The notes under the pieces are model-generated. The model worked only from the letters and a program-made list of their open reading frames with translations, ran no database searches and had not been told where the DNA came from. A stretch of DNA of 64,000 nucleotides, taken from the NCBI RefSeq assembly GCF_024166365.1, contig NC_064842.1, positions 29,669,001 through 29,733,000 on the forward strand, written 5' to 3'. This document shows positions 1-10,380 of this stretch, piece after piece (position 1 is the first letter of the stretch; every line of letters starts with the position of its first letter). This DNA comes from Elephas maximus indicus. Taxonomy: Eukaryota > Chordata > Mammalia > Proboscidea > Elephantidae. Made by a program: the position numbers and the translations under genes.

Positions 1-46
1 GGGTCCCTGTGAGTCAGAACAGACTTCGTGGCACCTGACAACAACA
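1..46 (+). mobile_element. 3' tail of an RTE/AfroSINE copy, cut by window edge
   Basis: The first bases match the shared RTE/AfroSINE 3' end, a 'tgagtcagaa' core followed by 'ggcacctgacaacaacaa'. The same tail ends complete copies elsewhere in the window, for example at 35136. The head lies outside the window, so SINE and LINE cannot be told apart. Confidence 0.75.
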
Positions 47-1137
47 ATGGGAATTCATTTTCAGTTAATATTTTGAAACGGGCAATCAAGGGCTCCACCA
101 AATGCTAGATGCCCCCTGTCTTTCTGTCCCAAGCTGAGTCAGCCAAGAAGAGGACATTCTTCTCTGGCACGGTTTGTTCTTTACTGACTGTCATTGATTC
201 ATTAGCACAACAAAGCAGGCAGAATAAAAATTCTTGCCCTGCAAGGCTTCAGATCAGGTGCCTGGGGTGAGTGACAGATGTAAGCAGAGGGACCTTGGAT
301 GCACTGCACAGTTTGGAGGGGCAGAGGCTGAGGGGCCATAAAAGGCCAATCTGGGACATAGCATAGACCTATATATGCTGCCTCCTAGCTCGGGACGGGG
401 TGATTCAGCACTTACAGGGTATGCAGGGGTGTCCACTCACCACCTTCACCTCCTCTTTGCTAAATGCTCTAAACTTGCATTCAGGTACCGCTTGCTGAAG
501 GTTAATTTCTCCTGGTCTGGTACAAGTGGAGAAACCAATAACCTTGGCTTAACCTCGGCATAACCTTGACTATGCACTCTGGCAGTGTGTTGGGGCCAGC
601 CAAAGATGGAGTTTGCCATCACAAAGGAGAGTTGTAGTCTTTCTGAAATTTGTTTTGGGTAGGGGGTGAAAGAATGATTTGGTGTTCAGATTTTTAGCTC
701 TGCCATTGGCTGAGGGTAACTTGGAGTAAGAAAATAGCTGGGGTGAAAAAACGAAAGCCACAGCAGTGATCACATGATGAGCGCAGTCAAGGTCGACTTC
801 TGAAACGGCTCCCATTTGCTAGTATCTGTCTCTGAAATGTAAGACCCCCCTGCGGCAGGCCTCTACTAACAGCTGAGACTCTCGTCAACTTCTGCGTTCT
901 TCCTTTTTTGGAAGACGTATGCATTCTAGAAAATGGGTCATAACTTAGTCACGGACTTGGTCTTTGATCTTAACAGTTCCTTTGATTACTGGTGCCTTAG
1001 TTTCCTTCTTTTTATTCAGAGGTATGATTCTGTTTCTATTTCCTATGAAGAATTTTAAGCATCTTTTTGCTTAAGTCTGTCCTATCACAATGCTACTGAT
1101 ATAGGCAGTCAAGACCAGACCCAGACTAATGTGTGAA
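47..1137. other. unique sequence, no gene recognised
   Basis: I see no recognisable repeat and no convincing exon. Open frames here are 60-81 codons, overlap on both strands and lack splice or start context. Confidence 0.6.
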
Positions 1138-1140
1138 TGT

Positions 1141-1258
1141 GACATATGAGGTGATTGAAAATACCATAGCTTGGTTCAGGTGCACTTTAGTCCTCAAAGT
1201 GACATCTTTGCTTTTTGACACTTTAGAGAGCTCTTTCGCAGCAGATTTGCCCAATGCC
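1141..1258 (-). mobile_element. RTE/BovB-like LINE internal fragment
   Basis: The reverse complement matches the part of the RTE reading frame seen intact-length at about 34610-34735. Shared landmarks are the 'gcagatttgcccaatgc' and 'gacatctttgctttt' blocks, read in reverse. It is a short internal piece without the 3' tail, so it is probably a remnant of an older, broken insertion. Confidence 0.75.
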
Positions 1259-1260
1259 AC

Positions 1261-2973
1261 ACGTCAAGCGTGATATTAATATGAGATGCCACGCGAGGTT
1301 AGGATACCTGTTTTTAGTGCCTCCCTGTATACTTGGTGGTTATTCAAAAATAATTGCCTCTGTGGTGCTGCAAATTCTTCAGCTAGTTCCACTAACTACT
1401 CTGGGTTGCGTGCTATTTTGGCCTCTTATTTGCGTATCTTCAGTTTCTCTAAATACACCCTCTTAGCCCCTCCTTATCAATAGTTTTATTGACAAGGTCT
1501 TCATTATATCCCCGTTGTCCTCACCTGTTAGCTTTATTTTTCTTGCTTCAAATAATTTTAAAAAATAAATTTTTTTTTTTTTTTTTATAATTTTAAAAGC
1601 TCAGCTAATTTAGAGTCATTTTAACTTCCAAGTCCCAACCCCTTCAGTAAAGGGCCTACTTTCTCTTTTTCCACACTCCTCTCCCCTACATTTATAAAAA
1701 AAAAAAAGCAAACATGTTTATAAAAACACACCCTATTCCCTTTAGTGCCTTTGGCTGGCATTAAATCCTTCTGCCTCACTCTCCGGCTCCCTCATTCTCA
1801 GGTTTTTCCTGAAAACTTTAACTTCATCCTGGTGTTCGTTCTCATTTTCCCTCCCCCTGTGTCTTCATTTCAAGTTCAAGAGGGAGTTGCTCTTTGTGGT
1901 TTTTCCCCTGGCTCAGCTGAGAGCATGTGGGGGACTCCTTTCTGGTTATTTTCTGTCCTGTTTTCCGTGAGACCTGCAGCCTCAGCCCTGCTATTATGGC
2001 TTCTTTCATGTTATCTTTCTCCCAGGGCGACTGCTCACATCCTGGTGAAGCAGACAATGGCCTGTGTGTCTTTACTTAGCTTTTATGCCTTTTGTTTCAG
2101 AAAGCAGGACTTCCTTATGGTTTGTTTGGCCCTTTTAAAAAGCATATTTACTGATTCTGAAAGGTGCCAGATTCACAACCCTGAAGAATAAAGGCCAAAT
2201 TTATATGTGCCTGAAAATACTCCGTCACGTCCAGGCCAATGCGATGTTTGGAGCCAGCTAGAGGCTGATTTGATTGCCGTGTGTTCTGTCCTTCCTGTAG
2301 TTTGCCAGAAGAGTGGCTGTGGGAACAGGCCAAAACCTCAGCTCCCTGAGTCTCTCATTGTAGGCAGAGAGCAGGGCTAAGCATTCAGACAGGCTAATGT
2401 CTGAAAATGGGAAGAACAATGATTGCATTTTAAAACGATGGTCTTGTTTATGCTTTGGTAGTCAAGTCTAGTCATTTGTTTGTGTAAATTAAGCTCTCTT
2501 GCCTTCATTAAAAGTCAGGATATGATTTTTTTAAATGTATCCAACTATGTTTGAACTTTCCATGTCTATATTTTGTACCAAGGCCCGATCTTTAAACAAT
2601 ATTTTCAGTACAACACAGTATGTTCCCACAAGGTCTTTTTAAGATAGAGGATGTATGGCCTTCATGCTAGAACCACAAACAGCACCCTAAAGAATGAGTA
2701 TATTGCAGTTTACTCAATTATCTCCAACCAATGTCGGCCAACCGGCTTGTTTTATTTTCCTCTCTGCCGGCGTAAGACCGTTGCCCAAAGAGCACTGGGG
2801 GAGAGACCACGAGGACACGGATGGATTCTCGAGAGCATCACACACGTGCAGACAAAGAAACAAAGGGCAGGCTGGTTCCACTCCTCTAATCACAGAGCTG
2901 CCAGGAGGTGCCCTTTGGAAGATGAAATGCTAGTACTGTCCCCATCTTGTGAAGCTGGTCCTCAGTCCAGAGA
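1261..2973. other. unique sequence with A/T homopolymers
   Basis: There are poly-T/A runs at about 1569-1586 and 1697-1708. A 148-codon open frame spans 1745-2191, but it has hydrophobic, low-complexity composition and no recognisable domain, so I treat it as chance. No interspersed repeat could be assigned. Confidence 0.5.
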
Positions 2974-3099
2974 GACAGGGAGCTGTTGATCTGAATGATT
3001 CCAGGGGCCCTGAAAGGCCTAGTTCCAAATTACTTTTCTAATAAACCTGACTCTGTGCTCCAGGTTTATACTTTATGCTTACTCCTTCATGTTAAGGCA
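2974..3099. repeat. 126-bp direct repeat, copy 1 (apparent donor)
   Basis: This block is identical over 126 bases to 3671-3796. Here it sits in ordinary flanking sequence and runs on into a following L2-like segment. This copy is therefore the likely source, because the other one interrupts a SINE. Confidence 0.95.
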
Positions 3100-3103
3100 G
3101 TCC

Positions 3104-3390
3104 CTCCAGAAGTCTCTCCCTAAAACTCTTAACATATTATATTTTCTGCCTGACTTCTCTGTTATCCATTAGCTTTTGTAGGCCATTTTTCAAGGTTTGG
3201 ATCAAATGCCACCTTCTTGTAGAGACCTTCCTCAATCTCCATTTAAAATTTATTTGATTTTTTCCTTATTGCCCTAAGTATGATGCCCTTCTACAAAAGC
3301 TTTTATTTCTTCTGCCGTGTTATAATGCTCTGTGGGTGTCACTAAATTGTGACTTCCTTGAGAGCAAAGATTGGGTCTTTTTTCCCCCCA
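3104..3390 (+). mobile_element. L2-like LINE 3' end fragment
   Basis: It carries the degenerate L2 3'-end pattern: a 'caaatgccaccttct' block, a 'gagaccttcctcaatc' block, then 'gtgacttccttgagagcaaaga' near 3347-3367. The copy is old and heavily diverged. Confidence 0.5.
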
Positions 3391-3645
3391 GATCATGGCT
3401 GTGCTCTGTCTAGATGTGTTATTTTCTATTTTAATGTCTATGTTCAGGTGCTTCTCTCTGAGCACAGACTGAAAGCTCTCTGGGCACCTGGACTTTGTCT
3501 TGTTTATCTTTATATACCCAGTCACATTGAAGGTGCAACATACATGATGGAGTCCCAACTTGTAGACGGAAGAGCCAGCTTCAACCCGGCCTTCCCAATA
3601 CTTTCTATCCTATGGGTCTTTCTTGCTGTCTGCACTTGAGAGAGA
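3391..3645. other. short unassigned spacer
   Basis: Part of this may continue the L2-like material, since 'gaaagctctctgggcacctgg' near 3470 resembles the same end region. Nothing else is recognised. Confidence 0.35.
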
Positions 3646-3646
3646 C

Positions 3647-3950
3647 ACCAGTTGTCATTGAGTCAACTCTGACAGGGAGCTGTTGATCTGAATGATTCCA
3701 GGGGCCCTGAAAGGCCTAGTTCCAAATTACTTTTCTAATAAACCTGACTCTGTGCTCCAGGTTTATACTTTATGCTTACTCCTTCATGTTAAGGCAACGT
3801 GTTTCAAAGTAGAACTGTGCTCCACAGGATCTTCAGTGGTTTTAATTTTTCAGAAGTAGATGACCAGGCCTTTCTTCCAAGGTGCCTCTGGATGGATTCA
3901 AACCATCAACCTTTTGGTTAGTAACCTAGCACTAGATTGTTTGTGCCACA
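3647..3950 (-). mobile_element. AfroSINE interrupted by a 126-bp templated insertion
   Basis: Reverse-strand AfroSINE of the type whose body reads 'cagaagtaga...ccaggcctttcttcc'. Its 3' end (3647-3670) and its body (3797-3950) flank a 126-bp block copied from 2974-3099. Compared with in-window copies at 10057-10259 and 47576-47945, about 15 bases of SINE are missing at the insertion point, after 'actctgac' and before the 'gtgtgtcagagtagaac' equivalent. Confidence 0.85.
3671..3796. repeat. 126-bp direct repeat, copy 2 (inside AfroSINE)
   Basis: Exact copy of 2974-3099, in the same orientation, about 570 bp downstream of it. It replaces a short stretch of AfroSINE. It has no poly-A and no flanking target duplication, which argues against retroposition. 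Confidence 0.95.
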
Positions 3951-4241
3951 TTTGCACTTACTCCCTCTTATTCCTTTTTAGCCGTATGAAATCTGGCTTC
4001 TTCCTGCATCTGTAATTGTTTCTTTGTAACTGTTCTTGCTTAGATTATCATTAGGCTCCCAAAGGTATATATTCCAAAAGGAGTTTTTCAGGACTTACTC
4101 AATTCTTCTGAAATACCTAACACTGGTAACCACTCCCTCGCACTGAAACTCTCTTTCTCCTGGTTTCCAAGGTATTCCACACTTTTGCTTTTCTTCCTTT
4201 CACAGGACCCTCATTTGTCTAGTAAATATCAGTGTTCCCAG

Positions 4242-4291
4242 CTGGCATGGGTTGAATTGTGTCCCCCTAAAAAGATATGTTGAAGTCCTGG
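4242..4291 (+). mobile_element. MaLR (MLT1-type) LTR, 5' piece
   Basis: 'gggttgaattgtgtccccct' and 'aaagatatgttgaagtcct' are the diagnostic start of MLT1-type LTRs. The LTR resumes at 5042 after a younger LTR insertion. Confidence 0.85.
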
Positions 4292-5041
4292 TGTTACCGG
4301 AATAAGGTTCTTGCCTCTCACTGGTCAAGAATGAGCAGATAAGGCATGTAGTTTTCCACAAGAGCAAAGCTTTATCGAAGAGGCTTGCAAGCGGAAACGG
4401 AGACGAGCAGGGCCTAGAGCAACGCATACCCTCATCTCACAGAACAAAAGACAGGCCTGAGTTTTTAAAAGTTCTTGGGCAGGAAAAGATTCATGTTTAT
4501 TCATAGGCACAGGTGGGGATATGTTAACTAAGGTGCACATGCAGCAGCTTTCCAAGATGGCTCCTGTCCTGGAGGCCTCTGGGATTCATAGCAGGACTTA
4601 TTATGGGGTATTGCGCCCGCTCAGTCTCCCGCTCCCTGGGTTCGATTCCCCGGCTTGAGCTATAGACCCTCACTGGCCCTGGTGCAAGGTCACACAGCAG
4701 CCACAGGTGGATGTTCTGTGCACTACCCTGGGTCTGGTTTTCCCCAGCTGCTTCTGAAAGGCAACTTTGAAGAAGCCTGTGGGCTATTTTTAGATACCCT
4801 GCCCCATTGTTCTGGGGGATGGCTTTGTTTCTGTGCCCTGGCCCGGTTCTTGTTATTTTGTTTGCAGATTTGGGGGCCCCTCTGTTACTTGTCTTACTAA
4901 GTCTCCACACTTAACCCCCTATTACCTCCATTATAGTATAGTTTATTTCTGTTTTACTTGTTTCTCCTCTAACCACAGCAGTCTCTTTGCTATTTCTCAA
5001 ACAGGCACCGTCTGATCTCAGGGACTTTGCTCCCTGTCTTA
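4292..5041 (-). mobile_element. ERV1-like solo LTR inserted in MLT1
   Basis: A 750-bp block splits the MLT1 LTR and is flanked by the 4-bp direct repeat ctgg (4288-4291 and 5042-5045). A 4-bp duplication fits class I ERVs. Read on the minus strand, the block ends in CA. It has a polyadenylation-like 'gataaagctttgctctt' motif (reverse complement near 4360-4376) about 80 bases from its 3' end, as expected for an R/U5 region. Its minus-strand 5' end reads TA instead of the canonical TG, probably by mutation. No viral coding sequence is present. Confidence 0.65.
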
Positions 5042-5410
5042 CTGGTACTTATGAATATGACCTTGTTTGGAAATAGGGTCTTTGAAGGCATTATCAGTCA
5101 ATATGCAGTCATACTGGACTAGGCTGGGCCCTAATCCAATCTCAGTGGTGTTCTTATAAAAGAGAACAGACAGAGAGAGAGACCGACAGAGGAAGGAAGC
5201 CATGTGGCCCTGCATCTACAAACCAAGGAAGACCTAGGGCTACCAAAGTCGGGAAAGACAAGAAAGGATCTTCCCCTAGAGTATTTGAAGACAATATGGT
5301 CCTGCCAATGCCCCGAACTGGGACCCCTAGCCACCAGAACTCTGAGGCAATAACCTTCTGCGATTTAAAGCCACCCATCAGTGGTACTATGATACAGCAG
5401 CCTCAGGGCA
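5042..5410 (+). mobile_element. MaLR (MLT1-type) LTR, 3' piece
   Basis: Continues the LTR begun at 4242. It carries 'tgaccttgtttggaaatagg', 'gggccctaatccaat', 'gccatgtgg' and the terminal 'aaagccacccatcagtggtac' block. All are in MLT1 order on the plus strand. Confidence 0.85.
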
Positions 5411-6060
5411 TAAATACACCAATCTTCATTGGCCGCTCCTCTTAAGCTGCACGTGCTCCCTCAAAAAAAAAAAAAAAGCACTCCTAAATTAGCCATGGCT
5501 TCCACAATCATCCCTACGTGAATGACCCCAGATTTCTATCTTCAGCCAAGACCTCCTATCAGAGTGTTGGATTCTAATTTCTATAAACATACTAGACATC
5601 TTCACGTGGGTAATCTACAAGCCCTTTAAACTCGACACCCCCACAATTTGTACCCACCTCAGCAATTTATCAGCTGAGGATATCTCTAACTATTTTGTTC
5701 ATCACTTTCGCCTCCTGCTGATCTTCCACACGGCCACTGGCATATCTTTCTAAGATACATTTTAGATCATGTTACTCCCATCAATGTCTCCACAATGCAT
5801 CCAGACTGAAGCCCAGTGCCAAACATGGAAGGTCCTCTGCACTCAGGCTTCTGGGCTCCAGCCTTACCAAACTGCTTACAGGTCTCCAAATGCCTACAGC
5901 CTTTGCATGTGCCCTCCCCTCCTGGTCTACAGGATCATCTGCACTGATTCCTCAAGCTTCCTCTCAGCTGCCTCACCCTATATGAACTCTTCTGACCCTC
6001 TGGCAGATTCTGAGAACCCCTTCCTTCCTGCTTCCAAGCACATTTGAACTTTACTCCCTT
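5411..6060 (+). mobile_element. ancient L2/CR1-like LINE fragment (probable)
   Basis: Pyrimidine-rich sequence with the order 'tagatcatgttactccc', 'ctgaagcccagtgcc', 'cctttgcatgtgccctcc'. These resemble the L2 3' region ('gatcatgtcactcc...cctttgcact'). It is highly decayed, and the first ~250 bases are less certain. A poly-A run lies at 5464-5477. Confidence 0.4.
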
Positions 6061-6062
6061 AT

Positions 6063-6446
6063 GTTGTTGTTGTTGGCTGCTGTCAAGTCAGCTTTGACTC
6101 ATGGCGACCCATGTACAATAGAATGAAACATTGCTCAATCCTGCTCCGTCTTCACGATCTCTGGCATGTTTGAGTCTATTGTTACAGCCACTGTATATTT
6201 TGACTGCCTTCCAAACTAAGGGCTCATCTTTCACACTGTATTGGAGAATACTCTGTTGTAATCCACAGGGTTTTCATTGGCTGATTTTCAGAAGTAGATA
6301 GCCAGGCCTTTCTTCCTAGTCTATCTTAGTCTGGAAGCTACATTGAAACCTGTTCTCCACATGTGACCCTGCTGGTATTTGAAATACCAATGGCAAAGCT
6401 TCTAGCATTGCAGCAACACACAACCTACTACAGTATGACAAACTAC
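6063..6446 (-). mobile_element. internally deleted RTE-derived copy
   Basis: Reverse-strand copy with the RTE 3' tail at left ('gttgttgttgttgg') and the RTE 5' UTR block at right. The coding region is absent. The junction (6186-6206) joins the 5' UTR directly to the tail at the same point as in the copies at 22150-22535 and 40429-40826. It lies head-to-head with the next element. Confidence 0.75.
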
Positions 6447-6680
6447 AGCAGGGTGGTGATGTTGAACAGGTTTCAGCGGAGCTTCCAGACTAAAATGGAC
6501 TAGGAGGAAAGGCCTGGTGATCTGCTTCTGAAAATCAGCAAATAGATACCCTATACATTACAACAATTCAATCCACAACTGATCTTGCGGATAGTGCAGG
6601 ACCAGGCAGTGTTTTGTTCCATTGTGCATGGGGTCGCCATGAGTCAAAGGTCACCATGCTAATGAAAACAATAACAACAT
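6447..6680 (+). mobile_element. internally deleted RTE-derived copy, head-to-head partner
   Basis: Plus-strand copy with the 5' UTR block 'gaacaggtttcagcggagct' (from 6464), then a shortened middle, then the RTE tail 'caggaccaggcagtgttttg' and an A/C-rich 'aaaacaataacaacat' end. With the upstream copy it forms an inverted repeat: arms 6281-6355 and 6464-6538. Confidence 0.7.
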
Positions 6681-7360
6681 TTCAGCATAGACAAGGAATC
6701 AAATATAGGCCTGAGATACATGGCTCCACAGAGGCACTGCCTGCATCGGAGGCCATTGCTGCCTCACTCTAAGGCATAAAAAAAAAAAAAAAAAACTCTA
6801 AGGCATAGCCGGTCCTTTTTTGGTATATAAAAGAAATGTTTAATGCATTCTCCCTGATTTTCAGAGATTCCCAGTACATTTTTCTAATTCAGAAGCTATT
6901 TCCATTACATTTTATTCTTGATTCATCAATTTTAAATGTAGCCTTGTGGGTTTGAGGGCAGATAAGAAAGAAATAGGGCTGGGGGATGGTAGGGAAGATT
7001 GCCTCAGATCAGAGACACCGCTGTAAATCCTGAGTAAAATTATCCTTGTGAGCTAACTAGTACCTGAATTTCATTCAAATGAAAAGCTGGGCAATTGACT
7101 GATTTAAAATGGTCACTGTTCTGCAATTCCAATGCACTGAAACAGATTTTTTTTTTCTGCCATAACCTAGGGAATATATGCAAATCGAGGTTATATTGTG
7201 TAGTCTGAAGGAGTGAAGGCTGACTTCATAATTGCCCCACAGGTATATGAAGTGCTATCATGCTGAGGATACATACCATTATTTACTATGAAATAGTACA
7301 CAAAATTTAAATGCACTTAAAGTGCTTGGTAAACACATAGGTGAGAAAAAAAAAAAAAAA
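6681..7360. other. unassigned sequence with A-runs
   Basis: There is a poly-A run at 6778-6795 between two copies of 'ctctaaggcata', and another A-run at 7344-7363 that belongs to the next SINE. No gene is recognised. Confidence 0.5.
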
Positions 7361-7515
7361 AAACCAACCCGTTGCCTCTGAGTTGATTCTAACTCACAGT
7401 GACCCTATAGAACAGAGTAGAACTGCCTCCTGGGGTTGCCAAGGAGTGGCTGGTGGATTCCAACCACTGACATTTTGGTTAACAGGTGGACGCTTGACCA
7501 TTGTGCCACCAGGGA
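7361..7515 (-). mobile_element. AfroSINE
   Basis: The reverse-strand copy shows its tail first ('gttgattctaactcacagtg', 'accctatagaacagagtaga') and its tRNA-like head last ('gtgccaccaggga'). An A-run adjoins the left end. Confidence 0.88.
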
Positions 7516-7822
7516 TCTGGTGAGATAATAGAAGAATGAAAATCCTAAAAATAGACACTTCATTAAGGGGATTTGGGAGTGGGCCAGAGGACTCTGATAT
7601 TGAGCAGCTGCCTGTAACACATCTCGGAAGGTTCTAGAAGCGTGGACCCAGCTGAGAAAGGTGGGGACAACCTCACTGGACCTCCTCCCAGCAAGAAGGC
7701 CAACGAGGCTCACTCCCTGCTACCAACCAGCAGCCCTTCACCCTGGGTATGAACCAGCCTCTCTGTTCCCAAACCCCTTATTGCCTTTGCACTTGCTTCT
7801 GTCCCCGCTAATCTGAGAGGAA

Positions 7823-8020
7823 AAACCAGCTGCTGTTGAGTTGATTGCTACTGATGGTGAATCCCTGTGTATCAGAGAAGGACTGCGCTCCATAGGGTTT
7901 TCAGTGGCTGCTTTTTTCCAAGCAGATCTTTCCAGGCTTTTCTTCTGAGGTGGGCTTGAACCTAGAACCTTTCCGTTAGCAGAGAAATGCAGTTAACTGT
8001 TTGTCCACCCAAGGACTCCT
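7823..8020 (-). mobile_element. AfroSINE (long-body variant)
   Basis: Reverse strand. Tail 'gctgttgagttgattgctac', body 'gtgctccatagggttttcag'-type with 'ccaggcttttcttctgagg', head 'ccacccaaggactcc'. Moderately diverged. Confidence 0.85.
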
Positions 8021-8216
8021 CCATTAAACTAGACCCAGGCAAAAGACAGGTCCCAGGATGAAGCTATGACATGGTGTTCTGTGCCACTTTCTGAATTGAG
8101 GTTCATATGAAATTCTGTGTTGTTCTGATGACCTAGTTCATGCCCTCAATATGCCTGTGAAAGTCGCAGAAGCTTTCTTAAGGGCTAAATTATTTGGCCT
8201 TTATTTTTGTACCTCT

Positions 8217-8400
8217 AAGTAAGTTGTTCTCAACGCTGGCTGCATGGCAGAATCACTCAGGGAGATTTCAAATATACCTATACCTGGGCCCCACTCTAGA
8301 CCAATTAATTCATAGTCTCTGGGGATGTAACCCTGCAATGATGCTTTTTTAAAAAGCTCCCCCAGTGATTTTGATATGCAGCCTGGGTCGAGAACCACTG
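8217..8400 (+). mobile_element. MER5-like hAT-Charlie DNA transposon
   Basis: A 184-bp element with near-inverted ends: 'gttgttctcaacgctgg' at left and 'ggtcgagaaccactgg' at right. The interior contains 'cctgggccccactctag', as in MER5-type non-autonomous hAT elements. It has no coding capacity. Confidence 0.7.
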
Positions 8401-8402
8401 GA

Positions 8403-9073
8403 TCAATTGTCATAACTCTGGGATGAGAGATCATTACAATGTTTGGGCAACTATTTATAACATCAAGGAGCCCCACTCTGGGCAGGTCCTATGATGCCTG
8501 GGGTCTGAGGTACAGAAGTGAAGCATAGGTGTCTTTGCATCTGAATGAGGGATTCAGACAGATACATGATCATTTCAGTGCCCCTGATAAGCGCTGTGAT
8601 AGAGGTAGGTGCAGGGTATCTTGGGGGCACAATCCAGGACCCAGCTTATCTGGGGAAGGAGGGCTGGGAAGTTTCCTGCAAACTCGGAAACCTGGATTAT
8701 TCTCATTATGAGGGGGAGTTTGGCAGACAAAGAGAGGGAGGCAGGATGTTTCAGCAGAAAGGCAGAGTGTGCAGGATTGAAACAGCCTGATTTGTCAGGG
8801 GGACTAGAATGTCAGCTCCCGAAGGCGAGGTGCCTGGATCTTCCTCCCTACTCATTCCCAAGAGCCTAGAACCAAGTTGGCTGTTATTAAGTGCATAACA
8901 AATATTAGTTGAAAAATGAATGAATGGGTGCATGGATATTGCCTCAAGTTGCTGGCGATACAGGAATAAGACAGGGAGGGATGGAATTCTGCGCCATGTT
9001 AAGGAGCATGGACTTAACCCTGTTCTCAGCTGGCTGGAGAAGGGTCCATATTTAATGTGAAAAAAACCCTCTC
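8403..9073. other. unique sequence, no gene recognised
   Basis: Three overlapping plus-strand open frames (60-86 codons, 8529-8869) exist in different frames. None looks like a known protein. Confidence 0.5.
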
Positions 9074-9085
9074 TAGACCCTCCCT

Positions 9086-9252
9086 GGAAACACTGGTGGC
9101 GCAGTGGTTAAGAGCTACTACTGTTAACCGAAAGGTCTGCCGTTAGAATCCACCAGGTGCTCCTTGGAAACCCTATGGGGCAGTTCTACTCTGTCCTATA
9201 GGATCACTGTGAGTCGGAATTCACTTGACAGCAGTGAATTTGGGTTTGGGTT
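9086..9252 (+). mobile_element. AfroSINE with 12-bp target duplication
   Basis: Complete plus-strand copy. The tRNA-like head 'actggtggcgcagtggttaa' has an A-box-like segment, followed by a B-box-like 'cgttagaatcc', body, and a 'ttgggtttgggttt' tail. The direct repeat tagaccctccct flanks it at 9074-9085 and 9253-9264, which fixes the boundaries. Confidence 0.95.
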
Positions 9253-9264
9253 TAGACCCTCCCT

Positions 9265-9989
9265 CAGTAGTAGTAATACCTTTACAATCATTGTTGAAAA
9301 AATGCATAATGATAAAAAATTACTACAAATTCAGTGACTGGTTAAATGAATGTTTATTTTGATCACAACAGCAATGCACAAGGAGTATATTTTTCCACAA
9401 CATCAAAGATCAAGAAATGTTAACCTTTCTTTATGTTCTGAAGCAAATTTTCACTGTTTTGAGCTCCTTCTAATAAAGGTAGACCAGACAGCCTTTGTCA
9501 GTTGATTTTTCTGGGTTATGATGGGTTAAGAACTCCAGGTCTTGTATGGTCCAGGTTGTGCTGGTCCCCCCATCTCCCGGGAGGTGGTGGCTAACAGGCT
9601 TGTCCCTCATAGTCTTTGCCCCTCTCTGCAAATCTTGCCAGGGAATACTAGGACTAAGGTTTTTGGTACATGGTTTCCCCCAGAATCCACAGGTCCCTGC
9701 TTCTTTTCTCAATCTATTCGCTTTCCCCCTAGGCCATATCCCAACCCCAGTTTTCACATCCACCAAAAACAAACAGTAACAACAAAACACACAGACAGGT
9801 TTCTCTGTATTTTTCTTTCCCACTGGAATTTAGTGGCTCATTTGGAAGCCTGGGTGGTTCAGAGCCTAACTTCGTCTACCTTTTCTAGAGGCTAGAGGAG
9901 TTCAGTCTTTGGAAATGTAATAGTGATTCTTTCATTATCCAAAGATGGACCTCAGGTTTTTCTTAAAATTATTGGGTAATATTTATTGC
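9265..9989. other. unique sequence, no gene recognised
   Basis: Open frames on both strands at 9470-9895 (about 117 codons each) mirror one another in a purine/pyrimidine-skewed stretch and show no domain. No repeat is assigned. Confidence 0.5.
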
Positions 9990-10380
9990 TGCAGTCTTCA
10001 CAGTGCTGTGCCCATTATTAAGGCATTCAATCCCCACCACTACCCTATGAGGTTTAACAGTTGCCGTCAAGTCAGCTCTGATTCCTGGTGGCCCCATGTG
10101 TGTCAGAATAGAGCCGTGCTCCACAGGGTTTTCAATGGTTGATTTCCAATGACGTGGATCACGAGGCCTTTCTTCTGAGGCAACTCTGGGTGGGCTCGAA
10201 CCTACAACCTTTTGTTAATAGCCTAGTGAATTAACTGTTCACACCACCCAGGGACTCCCTGTACAAGATAAAAAAAAAATAGGTACTATTATTTCCTCAA
10301 TCTTACAGAGAGGAGGAGAAGGATTAGGTAAATAGCTGATAAAATCAGTAGAATTTGGTGGAGAACTAGACTGGGGGATG
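9990..10380 (-). mobile_element. MIR fragment split by AfroSINE
   Basis: The left piece (9990-10056, 'accactaccctatgaggt') and the right piece (10275-10380, 'aggtactattatttcctcaa...cttacagagagg') read as consecutive parts of a reverse-strand MIR. The AfroSINE at 10057-10259 lies between them. Confidence 0.6.
10057..10259 (-). mobile_element. AfroSINE inserted in MIR
   Basis: Reverse strand. Tail 'cagttgccgtcaagtcagc', body 'gtgctccacagggttttcaa' and 'gaggcctttcttctgagg', head 'caccacccagggactcc'. Confidence 0.9.

Noticed and set aside
1745-2191. 148-codon plus-strand frame
   Set aside because: Hydrophobic, Ser/Leu/Phe-rich sequence in a pyrimidine-rich stretch, with no domain, no splice context and no sign of codon constraint. 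A frame this size is expected by chance in 64 kb.
3671-3796. The 126-bp repeat as a retroposed element
   Set aside because: No poly-A, no target duplication, and an exact nearby source. Templated repair or assembly duplication explains it better.
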